64,000 nucleotides of DNA. Origin: Candidatus Nitrosopumilus sp. Its GTDB lineage: Archaea > Thermoproteota > Nitrososphaeria > Nitrososphaerales > Nitrosopumilaceae. The notes beneath the pieces are model-generated. The model was not told the origin of the DNA. It was given only the letters and a program-made list of their open reading frames with translations, and did no database searches. The position numbers were made by a program, and so were the translations under genes. The DNA lies in the NCBI RefSeq assembly GCF_028278985.1, contig NZ_JANQTA010000002.1, positions 62,001 through 126,000 on the forward strand, written 5' to 3'. Below are positions 50,519 through 60,706 of this stretch, in pieces (position 1 is the stretch's first letter; each line of letters starts with the position of its first letter).

Positions 50519-51175
50519 ATGTTCATAATAAACTGTAAAAATTACGAGGAAATTTCAGGTGAAAAAATTATCAAATTTGTCAAAACTGCAGAAAAGATTT
50601 CAAAAAAATACAAAGTAAAAATCGCAATTGCGCCCCCACAACATCTCATTGGAGTAGTGTCAAATAGTTCAATTCCAATTCTTGCACAACATGTAGATGA
50701 TTCAAAGGTTGGTAGTACAACAGGATTCATGGTTCCAGAACTGTTAAAAAAATCCAAAGTGAATGGATCATTAATCAATCACAGTGAACATAGAATTGAT
50801 TCTAAAACAATTTCAAAATTAGTTGCAAAACTAAAAGATCTAAAAATGATTTCAGTATTGTGCGTAAAAGATGTTGCAGAGGCAAGAAAATATTCAAAAT
50901 TAAATCCAGATTACATTGCAATTGAGCCTCCAGAATTAATCGGATCTGGAAAAGCAGTATCAAAAGAACAGCCAGAATTAATTGAAAAAGCCGCAAAGGC
51001 TGTAAAAAGTTCAAAAAATAAAACAAAACTTCTCTGCGGAGCAGGAATTGTATCAGGAGAAGACGTATCCAAAGCAATTGAGTTAGGATCTAAAGGCATA
51101 CTTGTTGCCAGTGGAATTGTCAAAGCAAAGAACTGGGACAAGATAATGTCTGAATTTGCCAAGTCAATGGTTTAA
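50519..51175 (+). CDS. tpiA: triosephosphate isomerase, archaeal type
   Basis: 218 aa, shorter than bacterial enzymes as in archaea. Active-site residues: K in NCKNY, H in LINHSEHR, E in IAIEPPELIG, and the phosphate loop GSGKAVSKE. Interconverts GAP and DHAP in gluconeogenesis. It is followed by ppdK, which fits gluconeogenic carbon flow in an autotroph. Shine-Dalgarno GGAG lies upstream. Confidence 0.95.
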   Translation: MFIINCKNYEEISGEKIIKFVKTAEKISKKYKVKIAIAPPQHLIGVVSNSSIPILAQHVDDSKVGSTTGFMVPELLKKSKVNGSLINHSEHRIDSKTISKLVAKLKDLKMISVLCVKDVAEARKYSKLNPDYIAIEPPELIGSGKAVSKEQPELIEKAAKAVKSSKNKTKLLCGAGIVSGEDVSKAIELGSKGILVASGIVKAKNWDKIMSEFAKSMV

Positions 51176-51207
51176 TACCCCCTTTTTGGGATTGGTTAAT
51201 CGTAAAA

Positions 51208-53862
51208 ATGAAACCAGTATATGCGTTTGAAGAAGCAGATAGCAAAAAAAGAATGCTGTTAGGAGGAAAAGGAGCTGGATTAAGTGAAATGACCAGATTA
51301 AAGCTTCCAGTTCCACCAGGATTTACAATTACTACTGAGGTTTGTAACAAGTATTATGAAAATGGCAGAAAACTTCCAAAAGATGTAATGCCATCAGTTA
51401 TGAAAAATATTGAAAAAATAGAAAAAAAGACAGGTAAAAAATGGAATTCAACTAAAAATCCATTACTAGTTTCTGTTCGTTCTGGTGCAGCAATTTCAAT
51501 GCCAGGAATGATGGATACAATTTTGAATTTAGGATTAAATGAAAAAACAGTAGAAGGGTTATCTGAGCAAACAAAGAACCCACGTTTTTCATGGGATTCG
51601 TATAGAAGATTCATTCAACTATTTGGAAAAGTTGTCTTCGGAGTCAATGATGAAAAATTTGATCATGTTCTAGATTCTGCAAAAGAAAAACAAGGTGTAA
51701 AAGACGATAGCCAACTAAGTGTTGCATCATTAAAGAAAATCGTATCAGAATATAGAAAAATTTGTGAAAAACACACTAAAAGAAAATTCCCAGATTCACC
51801 AAATGAACAATTAGGATTAGCAATCGAGGCTGTCTTTAAGAGTTGGATGGGAGAAAGAGCAATAGTTTATCGTGAGAAAAACAACATTACAAAAGACATT
51901 GCAAATGGTACTGCTGTTAATGTTGTAACGATGGTATTTGGAAACATGGGTGATGATAGTGCTACAGGAGTAGTTTTTACAAGAAACGGGCATAATGGTA
52001 AAAAAGAGATTGAAGGCGAGTATCTAATTAATGCACAAGGCGAAGATGTTGTTGCAGGAGTTAGAACTGGAAAAAATGTTGCATTACTAAAAAAAGAGAT
52101 GCCAAAATCTCATAAAGAATTAAGCAATGCTTGTGCCAAATTAGAAAAACACTTCAGAGAACCACAAGATATTGAATTTACAATTGAACAAGGAAAATTC
52201 TACTTGTTACAAACTAGGACTGCAAAGATGAGTGCAGGGGCATTAGTTAAAACATCAGTAGACATGGTAAAAGAAAAATTAATTGATAAAAATAAAGCAC
52301 TTACAAGAATTCCTGCACAACAATTAGAAGCATTACTTCATAGAACAATGGATGAATCTAAACTCAAAAACTTCAAACAACTTGCAAAAGGTATTGCAGC
52401 ATCTCCAGGTGCAGCAAGCGGAATTGCTGTGTTTGATGTCAAAAAGGCAATTGAGTTAGGAGAAGCAGGAAAAAAAGTAATTCTAATTAGAAAAGAAACA
52501 AAACCGGAAGATGTTCCAGCATTCTTTTCATCAGAAGGAGTACTAACCAGTTTAGGTGGAAAATCATCTCATGCTGCAATCGTTTCTAGAGGAATGGGTA
52601 AACCATGTATTGTTGGATGTTCAGAATTAAAAATCGATTATGACAAAAACATTTGTTTTGCAAATGGTAAGACAGTAAAAGAAGGACAAACAATTTCAAT
52701 TAACGGAAGTGTAGGAACTGTATTCATTGGAGAAGTTCCAACAGTAGAGCCTAAAGTCACAAAAGACTTTGAACAAATTTTAGATTGGGCACAAAAAACC
52801 AAAGTTCTAGGAATTAGAGCAAACGCTGATACTCCAGAGGCAGCAAAACTTGCAAGAAAGTTTGGAGGTCAGGGAATTGGCCTATGTAGAACTGAGAGAA
52901 TGTTCAATGCAAATGACAGAATTGGTCTGTTTGTAGATATGATTATGGCAGAAAACGCTGAACAGAGAGCCAAAGTGCTAAAGAAATTAGGACAATTACA
53001 AAAAAGTGACTTTAAACAAATTCTCAAAGCAATGGAAGGGTATGAAGTAACAATTAGATTACTTGATCCGCCATTACACGAATTCTTGCCAAATCCTGAA
53101 GAATTATCAGAAAAGATTCAGAAACTAAAAGCAAAGAAAGCAACAAAAGAAATCAAAAAGGCAGAAGTTGTTCTAAAAAGAGCAAGAGAACTTGCAGAAG
53201 TCAATCCAATGATGGGCCATAGAGGAGTTAGAGTTGGAGTTACATACCCAGAAATCTATGAGATGCAAATTCAAGCAGTCTTTGATGCTCTAGTTGATTT
53301 AACAAAACAAAAAGTAAAGGCACATCCTCAAATTATGATTCCACAAATTAGCAGTATTGCAGAACTAAACCACATTAAGAAAATCTATGATTCAATTAAG
53401 AAGGAAACTGAGAAAAAACACAAGATGAAATTGAAAATTAACTTTGGAACGATGATTGAAGTTGTAAGAGCAGCTTTGACATCAAATGAACTTGCTTCAA
53501 CTGCAGAATTCTTTAGTTTCGGAACAAATGATCTTACACAAGGAACATTTAGTTTCAGTAGAGAAGATGTTGAAGGAAAATTCTTGCCAGAATATATGGA
53601 AAAAGAATTACTCGAAAGAAGTCCATTCCAATCAATTGACGTAAACGGTGTTGGTAGTCTAATGAAAATTGGTATTGCTAATGGTCGTGGAATAAGAAAG
53701 AACATGGAAATTGGCATTTGTGGAGAGCATGGAGGAGACCCAGATTCTATAAAATTCTGCCACGGAGCAAAACTCAGTTATGTCAGTGCATCACCACACA
53801 GAATTCCAATTGCAATAGTAGCAGCAGCACAAGCAGCAATTGAGCAGCCTAAAAGAAAATAA
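51208..53862 (+). CDS. ppdK: pyruvate, phosphate dikinase
   Basis: 884 aa, full length. Nucleotide-binding N-terminus (LLGGKGAGLSEMTRL, LVSVRSGAAISMPGMMDT), the catalytic His in LGGKSSHAAIVSRGMGKPC, and the PEP-binding barrel ending GICGEHGGDP with the Cys. Converts pyruvate, ATP and Pi to PEP (or reverse). Used for gluconeogenesis in this group. It follows tpiA by 32 bp. Confidence 0.95.
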   Translation: MKPVYAFEEADSKKRMLLGGKGAGLSEMTRLKLPVPPGFTITTEVCNKYYENGRKLPKDVMPSVMKNIEKIEKKTGKKWNSTKNPLLVSVRSGAAISMPGMMDTILNLGLNEKTVEGLSEQTKNPRFSWDSYRRFIQLFGKVVFGVNDEKFDHVLDSAKEKQGVKDDSQLSVASLKKIVSEYRKICEKHTKRKFPDSPNEQLGLAIEAVFKSWMGERAIVYREKNNITKDIANGTAVNVVTMVFGNMGDDSATGVVFTRNGHNGKKEIEGEYLINAQGEDVVAGVRTGKNVALLKKEMPKSHKELSNACAKLEKHFREPQDIEFTIEQGKFYLLQTRTAKMSAGALVKTSVDMVKEKLIDKNKALTRIPAQQLEALLHRTMDESKLKNFKQLAKGIAASPGAASGIAVFDVKKAIELGEAGKKVILIRKETKPEDVPAFFSSEGVLTSLGGKSSHAAIVSRGMGKPCIVGCSELKIDYDKNICFANGKTVKEGQTISINGSVGTVFIGEVPTVEPKVTKDFEQILDWAQKTKVLGIRANADTPEAAKLARKFGGQGIGLCRTERMFNANDRIGLFVDMIMAENAEQRAKVLKKLGQLQKSDFKQILKAMEGYEVTIRLLDPPLHEFLPNPEELSEKIQKLKAKKATKEIKKAEVVLKRARELAEVNPMMGHRGVRVGVTYPEIYEMQIQAVFDALVDLTKQKVKAHPQIMIPQISSIAELNHIKKIYDSIKKETEKKHKMKLKINFGTMIEVVRAALTSNELASTAEFFSFGTNDLTQGTFSFSREDVEGKFLPEYMEKELLERSPFQSIDVNGVGSLMKIGIANGRGIRKNMEIGICGEHGGDPDSIKFCHGAKLSYVSASPHRIPIAIVAAAQAAIEQPKRK

Positions 53863-53898
53863 TACATTTTAAAACTAACCACTTTAATTCAAAACTAA

Positions 53899-54456
53899 AT
53901 GCTTCCAAGAATCGATTCCATAAAGCAAATTCGTCAAAAAATTGGAATTACACAAAAAAAACTTGCAACGATGACTGGTGTTAGTACTTCAATGATTAAT
54001 CAAATTGAATCAGGTAGGAGTCAACCAAGTTATGATACTGCAAAGAAAATTTTTGATAATCTTGCCAAATTAGAAGGAGAATCATCATCTCATACTGCAG
54101 GAGATTTTTGTAGTAAAGATATTGTAAAATTAAAACCATCAAACACATTACATGATGCCATCAAAAAGATGCATCAATTATCAATTAGTCAAATTCCAGT
54201 TTTCAGTGGTGCTGATGTGGTAGGCGTTGTATCTGAAGACGGAATTGTAAAACATCTTGCAGATTTGGGAGAAGCAGAACTAAAGAAAGCAAAATTAGCA
54301 GACACTATGGATCCTGTTCCGCCAATAGTAGATTTTGAAACACCTGCAAATGTTTTGGTGCCATTAATCAGATATTCAAAATGTATCCTAGTATCAAAGA
54401 AATCAAAGATTGTAGGAATCATTACAGCTTCAGATACACTAAAGATGATGGAATGA
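53899..54456 (+). CDS. HTH (XRE) - CBS-pair regulator
   Basis: 185 aa. HTH: IRQKIGITQKKLATMTGVSTSMINQIESGRSQPSY (residues about 10-44). Two CBS domains follow (PSNTLHDAIKKMHQLSISQIPVF and TPANVLVPLIRYSKCILV), which usually bind adenosyl ligands. A helix-turn-helix with CBS domains is a common archaeal regulator type. The next gene overlaps the stop (ATGA). Confidence 0.85.
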   Translation: MLPRIDSIKQIRQKIGITQKKLATMTGVSTSMINQIESGRSQPSYDTAKKIFDNLAKLEGESSSHTAGDFCSKDIVKLKPSNTLHDAIKKMHQLSISQIPVFSGADVVGVVSEDGIVKHLADLGEAELKKAKLADTMDPVPPIVDFETPANVLVPLIRYSKCILVSKKSKIVGIITASDTLKMME

Positions 54457-54653
54457 TGGACGAATCTGAAAAAATAAAGCTAGATCATCAGAGAAACAAA
54501 TCAGATATTGTCAATTTAGTCAAAGAGATGTTTCGATTAAACAAATGGGGAGATGGAGAATACAAAATCAAGCTAGAAGAACTAGTGAAGAAAGATGAAA
54601 AACTAGTTCAAGATGTAATAAAAAAGATCAAACAAGAAAAAGGACTAGAATAG
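54453..54653 (+). CDS. small charged protein coupled to the HTH-CBS gene
   Basis: Start placed at ATG 54453 (MMDESEKIKLDHQRN), 66 aa, overlapping the previous stop; the ORF track start at 54381 would run inside the upstream gene. Fully helical and charged (VKEMFRLNKWGDGEYKIKLEELVKKDEKL). No domain recognised. Confidence 0.55.
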   Translation: MMDESEKIKLDHQRNKSDIVNLVKEMFRLNKWGDGEYKIKLEELVKKDEKLVQDVIKKIKQEKGLE

Positions 54654-54674
54654 ATTTAGAATTATTCCTAAAAA

Positions 54675-55073
54675 TTACTCTTTAGGATGAGCACAAAGTT
54701 CTGCCAAAACACCGTGAAGTGATTTTGGATGAATGAATGTTACCTTTGTTCCTGCAGAGCCAGGACGAATCTTGCCTAGGAATTGAACACCACATCCTTC
54801 CATTCTCTCAACTTCATCTTCAATGTTGTCAGTTTCTAATGCCATGTGATGTAGACCTTGTCCTTTTTTCTCTAGGAATTTTTTGATAGGACTATTGTCA
54901 TTTGTTGGCTGCATTAATTCTACACGACCATTTTCTAAATGAATAATTGCAACTTTAACACCTTCACTCTCAACTGTTTCAAATTCTACGCTATCAACAC
55001 CTAGTGCTTCTTGATAGATTTTGGCAGATTCTTCAACATCATTTACTGCAATAGCAATATGATCAATTTTCAT
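54675..55073 (-). CDS. mce: methylmalonyl-CoA epimerase
   Basis: 132 aa, one glyoxalase-like domain: KIDHIAIAVNDVEESAKIY, VELMQPTNDNSPIKKFLEKKGQGLHHMALET and a C-terminal HPKSLHGVLAEL. Metal ligands H, Q/E and H are consistent with the family. It interconverts the (S) and (R) forms for the mutase. Starts directly after the mutase stop (TAG ATG). Confidence 0.9.
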   Translation of the reverse strand: MKIDHIAIAVNDVEESAKIYQEALGVDSVEFETVESEGVKVAIIHLENGRVELMQPTNDNSPIKKFLEKKGQGLHHMALETDNIEDEVERMEGCGVQFLGKIRPGSAGTKVTFIHPKSLHGVLAELCAHPKE

Positions 55074-56675
55074 CTAGAATACCTCCTTTGGACGGTATTC
55101 ACCGAAGACTTCTCTGAATGTATTACTAATTTCACCAGTAGTTGCAAATGCTTTAGCTGCAGAAATAATGTAAGGCATCAAATTCTCATCAGTGTCAGCT
55201 GCACTTTGCATAGCAGATAGTGCTTTTTCTAATTTCTTTGAATCTCTTTCTGCTCTTAATTTCTTGAGTGCTTTCTTTTGTTGAATCTCAACTTTACCAC
55301 CAATTCTAAGTAAATCAGGTTGTTTTTCTTTTTCAGCATACTTGTTTACACCAACAAGAATTCTGTCACCATCATCAGTTTCTTTCTTTAGACGGTATGC
55401 ATTTTGTCTAATTTCAGATTGGAAGAATCCCTTTTCGATTGCTTTTACAGAACCACCCATTTTTTGGATCTTTTTCAAATATTTCCAGACACCATCTTCA
55501 ATTTGGTCACATAATTCTTCAAGATAATACGAGCCTGCAAGAGGGTCTGCAGTCTTTGTAATACCACTTTCATGTGCAACAATTTGCTGTGTTCTAAGTG
55601 CAATTTTTGCAGATTCTTCAGTTGGAAGTGCTAGTGCCTCATCTCTAGAATTGGTGTGTAGTGATTGAGTTCCACCAGCTACTGCGGCCATTGTTTGAAT
55701 TGCAACTCTTACAATATTGTTATCAGGTTGTTGGGCAGTAAGTGATTCACCACTTGTTTGTGTATGGAATTTTAATTGTAATGAACGTGGGTTTTTGGCA
55801 TGGAACATTTCTTTTAGTATTTTTGCATAAACTTTTCTTGCGACTCTAAACTTTGCAACTTCTTCAAAGAATTCGATTGTACAACAGAAGAAGAAAGATA
55901 ATCTTGGTGCAAAGTCATCTATTTTCAAGCCTTGATCAATACAAGTCTGAATGTATGCAATGGCGTTTGCTAATGTGAATGCAACTTCTTGAGTGGCAGT
56001 ACAACCAGCTTCTCTCATATGATAACCAGAAATTGAAACAGGGTACCAGGAAGGAACCTTTTGTGCACAATATCCAATCATGTCACCAATTAATCTCATT
56101 GAAGGTTGTGGTGGATAGATGTAGGTATTTCTTGCAATGTATTCTTTGAGAATATCATTTTGAGTTGTTCCACGTAATTCATGGCTTTTGAAACCTTGTG
56201 ATTCACCAACTGCAATGTAATATGCTAACAGAGTTGATGCTGTGGAATTAATTGTCATTGAAGAACTAACTTTACCAAGTGGAATACCATCAAAGGCAGT
56301 CATCATATCTTTAATAGATGTAATTGATACACCAACTTTACCAACTTCACCTTCAGCTTGTGGAGAATCAGAATCATATCCAATTTGAGTTGGCAAATCA
56401 AATGCCATACTAAGACCAGTTTGTCCTTTTTCAAGCATAAACTTGAATCGTTCATTAGTTAGTTTTGCATCTCCAAACCCAGAATACTGACGCATAGTCC
56501 AGAATCTATCACGATACATTCCAGGATGAATGCCTCTAGTAAATGGGAATTTACCAGAATCTTCGGTTGGACGTTTCTTTGATGATTTTTGATAAATTCG
56601 TTTTACTGGAAAATTTGAATCAGTGAAAACTTTCTTTTCAGGTTCTTTTGGTTTTGTTGCTTTCTTTGCTGCCAT
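55074..56675 (-). CDS. mcmA1: methylmalonyl-CoA mutase, large (catalytic) subunit
   Basis: 533 aa. The substrate-binding barrel shows PFTRGIHPGMYRDRFWTMRQYSGFG, LSMAFDLPTQIGYDSD, YPPQPSMRLIGDMIGYC and NSRDEALALPTEESAKIALRTQQI. The cobalamin domain is absent and supplied by the small subunit encoded at 61336. Part of the 3-hydroxypropionate/4-hydroxybutyrate cycle in Thaumarchaeota. MeaB lies upstream by 6 bp, mce downstream. Confidence 0.95.
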   Translation of the reverse strand: MAAKKATKPKEPEKKVFTDSNFPVKRIYQKSSKKRPTEDSGKFPFTRGIHPGMYRDRFWTMRQYSGFGDAKLTNERFKFMLEKGQTGLSMAFDLPTQIGYDSDSPQAEGEVGKVGVSITSIKDMMTAFDGIPLGKVSSSMTINSTASTLLAYYIAVGESQGFKSHELRGTTQNDILKEYIARNTYIYPPQPSMRLIGDMIGYCAQKVPSWYPVSISGYHMREAGCTATQEVAFTLANAIAYIQTCIDQGLKIDDFAPRLSFFFCCTIEFFEEVAKFRVARKVYAKILKEMFHAKNPRSLQLKFHTQTSGESLTAQQPDNNIVRVAIQTMAAVAGGTQSLHTNSRDEALALPTEESAKIALRTQQIVAHESGITKTADPLAGSYYLEELCDQIEDGVWKYLKKIQKMGGSVKAIEKGFFQSEIRQNAYRLKKETDDGDRILVGVNKYAEKEKQPDLLRIGGKVEIQQKKALKKLRAERDSKKLEKALSAMQSAADTDENLMPYIISAAKAFATTGEISNTFREVFGEYRPKEVF

Positions 56676-56681
56676 ATTTCA

Positions 56682-57599
56682 TCACTTTAACAACGATTTT
56701 GTTATTTTATCTCCTGCTTGATAAGGGTCCATAGTTTTTGATTGTAATTTTGTAAGATATTTTGAAAATGTTTTGTCTGATTCCAACATATCATCAATCT
56801 TTTCATTAATGTTATTTAAAACAATATCTTTTAGTTCGGCTTCTAATCGTTCTTGGTCTTTCTGTTTTTTAATTTTCTTTTTAACTATCATCATATCTTT
56901 GAGGGTTTTTGCAAATTCTTTAATTCCTGTATTTTTCTTTACAGAGGTTTTTAGAATAGGAGGATTTTTCTCAGAATCACCAATAAAATCCCTAACTGCA
57001 TCAAAGAGTTGATTTGTTCCACTCAAGTCACTTTTGTTAACAAGATAAATGTCACCAATTTCTGTTAGTCCAGCTTTGATTGTTTGAATGCTATCACCAG
57101 TATGAGGATTAAAAACAACAACAGTGATATCAGCAATATTTGAAATTTCAACTTCAGTTTGTCCTGCACCAACACTTTCAATTATTATTGGATTGAATCC
57201 AGCATATTCTAAAACGCGGATGCTATTTCGTAATGAACGGGAAACTGCACCTGTTGCACCACGGGATGCAATACTTCGGATGTATGTTCCAGAATCAGTA
57301 GATTCTGTCATTCGAACTCTATCACCTAAGATTGCACCACCAGTAACATGACTGGTAGGATCAACTGCTAAAACTGCAGGTTTTGTGCGTAGTTTTTTCA
57401 TTGCAACAGCAGTTTTGTTAATCAAAGAACTTTTTCCTGCACCTGCAGGTCCAGTAATTCCAATGATACTAGAGTTTCCAGTATTTTTGTAAATTTTCTT
57501 TAAGAGTTTTTTTGCTTCCTTTGGATCGTTTTCAACAATTGTTATTGCCTTTGCTATGGCACCTCGTTTTCCTTTCTTTAGGTCAGCAAGCAAGTCCAA
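56682..57599 (-). CDS. meaB: MeaB/ArgK-type G3E GTPase (mutase chaperone)
   Basis: 305 aa, TTG start. GTPase motifs: GITGPAGAGKSSLINKTA (P-loop), AVDPTSHVTGGAILGDRVRM, IESVGAGQTEVE and NKSD. The family loads or protects the cobalamin cofactor of methylmalonyl-CoA mutase. It is immediately upstream of the mutase, confirming the partnership. The TATA-like ATTTTATT at 57623-57630 (minus strand) supports the TTG start. Confidence 0.95.
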   Translation of the reverse strand: MDLLADLKKGKRGAIAKAITIVENDPKEAKKLLKKIYKNTGNSSIIGITGPAGAGKSSLINKTAVAMKKLRTKPAVLAVDPTSHVTGGAILGDRVRMTESTDSGTYIRSIASRGATGAVSRSLRNSIRVLEYAGFNPIIIESVGAGQTEVEISNIADITVVVFNPHTGDSIQTIKAGLTEIGDIYLVNKSDLSGTNQLFDAVRDFIGDSEKNPPILKTSVKKNTGIKEFAKTLKDMMIVKKKIKKQKDQERLEAELKDIVLNNINEKIDDMLESDKTFSKYLTKLQSKTMDPYQAGDKITKSLLK

Positions 57600-57622
57600 T
57601 ACAAACTAGACTTCAGAGGTGC

Positions 57623-57630
57623 AATAAAAT
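57623..57630 (-). promoter_or_regulatory. TATA box of the meaB-mcmA1-mce operon
   Basis: ATTTTATT on the minus strand, centred about 27 nt from TTG 57599. Confidence 0.5.
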
Positions 57631-57642
57631 CTTGTTTCTGAT

Positions 57643-58050
57643 CTACGGAACAGAGTAAATTACTGGAGGTGAGGGTTCGCCGTATGGACGAATCTCAGTT
57701 TTGATTTGTACATGACCAAGTTCAGAATGCTCAACCTCTAATACAACAGGATGAACTTCCCATCCATATTTTGGAGAAGCAGGGAATGGGATAATTTCAA
57801 TAAACTCATGTTCAGAGAAACTTTTCTGAAAGGTTTCTTCCATTCCAAGAATTTCCATTACAACGGATTCTGTTTGTTCAGATTTATCAGAAAATGAAAC
57901 TTCGATGTGACCAGTATCATAGTAAACAGCATTCACGTCAAATGTCTGACGATAGACATCTTTGTCATCAGAGTCTCCACTTGTGAGTAATAAGATTGCT
58001 AGTACTGTAAACACTCCTAGAAAAATAGGGGCCCCGAGTTTTTTAGCCAT
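57643..58050 (-). CDS. small exported or membrane-anchored protein
   Basis: 135 aa. An N-terminal membrane segment (APIFLGVFTVLAILLLT) then a soluble beta-type domain (AVYYDTGHIEVSFSDKSEQTESVVMEIL ... PVVLEVEHSELGHVQIKTEIRPYGEP). Overlaps the end of the aminopeptidase gene by 8 bp, so it is cotranscribed. Unknown function, probably outside the membrane. Confidence 0.6.
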   Translation of the reverse strand: MAKKLGAPIFLGVFTVLAILLLTSGDSDDKDVYRQTFDVNAVYYDTGHIEVSFSDKSEQTESVVMEILGMEETFQKSFSEHEFIEIIPFPASPKYGWEVHPVVLEVEHSELGHVQIKTEIRPYGEPSPPVIYSVP

Positions 58051-60541
58051 TGAATTCTTTTCTCATTTTTCTCATGAACTTTGAATTAATTCTAATACGT
58101 TCCAGAGTTTGTGCCTGAGTTCTTTCTGTTCCAGGAGTAGGATTCTTTTTGAAAAATTGTTTGATTTCTTTTTCCATAGAGTCATCAGCTACAGATGAAA
58201 TGCTTGCAACAATTCTGTTAAACAAAGGATTTCCATGTCCAACTTTTTTATTTAATTTCTTCCAGTTTTTCTTTAACCATGGCCACAATACTTTATCTCC
58301 ATAAGGATTTGCAGCAACTTTCATGATAGGTAATTGCATATTTTGAGAACGAACTTGAGAAGTTTGTGAGAAATTTAGTGATTTTATCAACAAGGATGGA
58401 GTTTGGAAGCTGCACATTGCACCTAAGAAACGTAATTTTTCTTCCATGGTTTTTGCATTTTTGTATAGTTTAACTAATTGTGAATGAGTGGCAGAGTTTC
58501 CATTCCAAGCTGCAATTGAGCAAATTGGTTCTATCAAATCCGGAGATAATGTGCTAGGAGATTTTAGGAATTTATTGTAACGTCTTAAAGCTTCCTCAGT
58601 TACATATTCATCATTCATTTTTCCTAATGCAGAAATTACAAATGAACGAAGTAATGCATCTGTGTGTTTATCAGAAGATTTTGCCTCCCAACCAAGATTA
58701 TGTAAAATTTTTCTAAAGTAGTTAATTGCATAATCTTTGATTTCATAAGAGAATTTTTCATTAAATGCTCTAAAGTACAATGAACCAAGATTGTGGGCAA
58801 CATTTACTGATGCAAGATAACTATCTTCTTCAAAATATGCATCTGAAAAGTCCAAATAGTTTCTAACATCCTCATCACCAGAAACACATAGAGAGAAGAG
58901 ATCATTTTGTATTGCCCACCTGTCTATTGCAGGAAGCTTCTTTTCATCTACAAGCATCTTGAGATCAAGTAATATTCCTTCATCGTATTTGACACGATAG
59001 AATCCCTTTCTTCCAAAATTAACAACAAAACCCACAGTATTTTTTGGGATTTTGACGTTAGTCACTTTCTTTGTAACAAGTTTTTTTGAAATTTCTTTGT
59101 CAAGACCAATGGAAAGAGGAATTGACCATAAACCCTTTGAGAATTTCTTGTCATGCTCTAAGAGATACCTTTTTTGTTTTAATTTTAGATTAGTTCCATC
59201 TTGAGTAACTTCAACAAGTGGAAAACCAGGCTGCTTTAGCCATGTATTGACCATAGAAGAAACTGGCATTTTTGATGCCTTTCCAATTGCTTTCCACAAA
59301 TCTTCACCTTCAGCATTTTTGTATTTGAAATCTGAGAGATATTTTTTGAGACCCTTTCTGAAATTTGGTTCTCCAACATAATGTTCAAGCATCCTCAAAA
59401 CACATCCACCTTTATCATAAGATATGGCATCAAAAATTTCACGAATTTCAGCAGGGGAATTTACTTTAACATCAATTGGATGAGTTGTTTTTAATGAATC
59501 AAGCCCCATTGCCACATTCATTGCATCTTCAACAAATTGATTCCACAAATCCCATTCAGGATAGAATTTATCAACAAATTTTGTTGCCATAAAAGTTGCA
59601 AAGCTTTCATTGAGCCACAAATCATTCCACCATTTCATGGTTACAAGATTTCCAAACCATTGGTGTGCAATTTCATGAGAAATTACTTCAGCAATGAATT
59701 GTTTTGTTCTAGTAGATGATGTTTTTGGGTCATACAAAAGAATAGTTTCTCTAAATGTAATTGCTCCCCAGTTCTCCATTGCACCTGCTGCAAAATCAGG
59801 CACTGCAATCAAGTCAAGTTTTGGCAGAGGATATTTTATTCCAAAATATTTTTCATAAGAGGTAAGTAATTTCTTTCCTAATTCAAATGAGAACTTTCCT
59901 TTTGTTTTATTTCCTTTAGTGGTAACAACACGGAGTTGTATTTTTCCAATTCTTCCTGTAAGATATTCAAATTCACCTACACCAAGATAAATCAAATATG
60001 TTGAAACAACAGGGGTTTTTGCAAAGTGATACAGAGTTTTAGAACCAAGTTTCTTTTTTGATTTTACAGGCATGTTTGAAATTGCTGTAAATTTGTTATC
60101 AGCAATTATTGAAATATCAAAAGTAGCCTTGGCTTCAGGCTCATCCCAACATGGGAATGCACGTCTAGCATCAGCTGCTTCAAATTGTGTGGTTGCAAGA
60201 TATTTTGTTTTTCCACCTTGAGAATATTGACTTCTATAGAATCCCAGCAATCTATCATTTAAGATTCCTTGAAATTCAAGGTCAATTGTGACCTTACCTT
60301 TAATTTTTTGAAAAAGTTTGATTTGTAATTCTTCTTTTTTCTCATTTTTTTTGAAGGACGATTTTATTGCCTTACCAGATTGAGTGACAAAACAAGTTTT
60401 GATCTTGATCTCAGCACAATTCATTGAAATTACTGAAGTAGATTTTTTACAATTTACAGAAATTTTTTCAGTACCATCAAAAATGAATTTTTTTAGATCA
60501 GGCTCAAAAGTTAATTCGTAATTAATTGGAGTAACGTCCAC
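58043..60541 (-). CDS. M1-family aminopeptidase
   Basis: 832 aa, GTG start (MDVTPINYELTFE). Exopeptidase motif GAMENWGAITFRE and zinc site HEIAHQWFGNLVT ... NESFATFM (HEXXH-18-E). The C-terminal ERAP1-like helical domain is complete. It removes N-terminal amino acids in the cytosol; no signal peptide is visible. The small membrane protein gene follows. Confidence 0.95.
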   Translation of the reverse strand: MDVTPINYELTFEPDLKKFIFDGTEKISVNCKKSTSVISMNCAEIKIKTCFVTQSGKAIKSSFKKNEKKEELQIKLFQKIKGKVTIDLEFQGILNDRLLGFYRSQYSQGGKTKYLATTQFEAADARRAFPCWDEPEAKATFDISIIADNKFTAISNMPVKSKKKLGSKTLYHFAKTPVVSTYLIYLGVGEFEYLTGRIGKIQLRVVTTKGNKTKGKFSFELGKKLLTSYEKYFGIKYPLPKLDLIAVPDFAAGAMENWGAITFRETILLYDPKTSSTRTKQFIAEVISHEIAHQWFGNLVTMKWWNDLWLNESFATFMATKFVDKFYPEWDLWNQFVEDAMNVAMGLDSLKTTHPIDVKVNSPAEIREIFDAISYDKGGCVLRMLEHYVGEPNFRKGLKKYLSDFKYKNAEGEDLWKAIGKASKMPVSSMVNTWLKQPGFPLVEVTQDGTNLKLKQKRYLLEHDKKFSKGLWSIPLSIGLDKEISKKLVTKKVTNVKIPKNTVGFVVNFGRKGFYRVKYDEGILLDLKMLVDEKKLPAIDRWAIQNDLFSLCVSGDEDVRNYLDFSDAYFEEDSYLASVNVAHNLGSLYFRAFNEKFSYEIKDYAINYFRKILHNLGWEAKSSDKHTDALLRSFVISALGKMNDEYVTEEALRRYNKFLKSPSTLSPDLIEPICSIAAWNGNSATHSQLVKLYKNAKTMEEKLRFLGAMCSFQTPSLLIKSLNFSQTSQVRSQNMQLPIMKVAANPYGDKVLWPWLKKNWKKLNKKVGHGNPLFNRIVASISSVADDSMEKEIKQFFKKNPTPGTERTQAQTLERIRINSKFMRKMRKEFNG

Positions 60542-60675
60542 AAGAAAGTGATTTTGTATAGCCCTTAAGAATATTTTCTATGACTTACGATGGGGATAAA
60601 GCAATTCTATTTTAAAGAAAAATTACAATTTCTTAAGGAAAATGACGAAAGACAGGAATACCCTAGTAAACCAAC

Positions 60676-60683
60676 TTTATAAT
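60676..60683 (+). promoter_or_regulatory. TATA box of RHH regulator 2
   Basis: TTTATAAT centred 27.5 nt before TTG 60707. Confidence 0.5.
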
Positions 60684-60706
60684 GTCCCAAGTTAGAAAAA
60701 GTTACG

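Noticed and set aside
50802-51077. Leu-rich 91-aa minus-strand ORF
   Set aside because: Antisense shadow of tpiA; composition is an artefact of the reverse frame.
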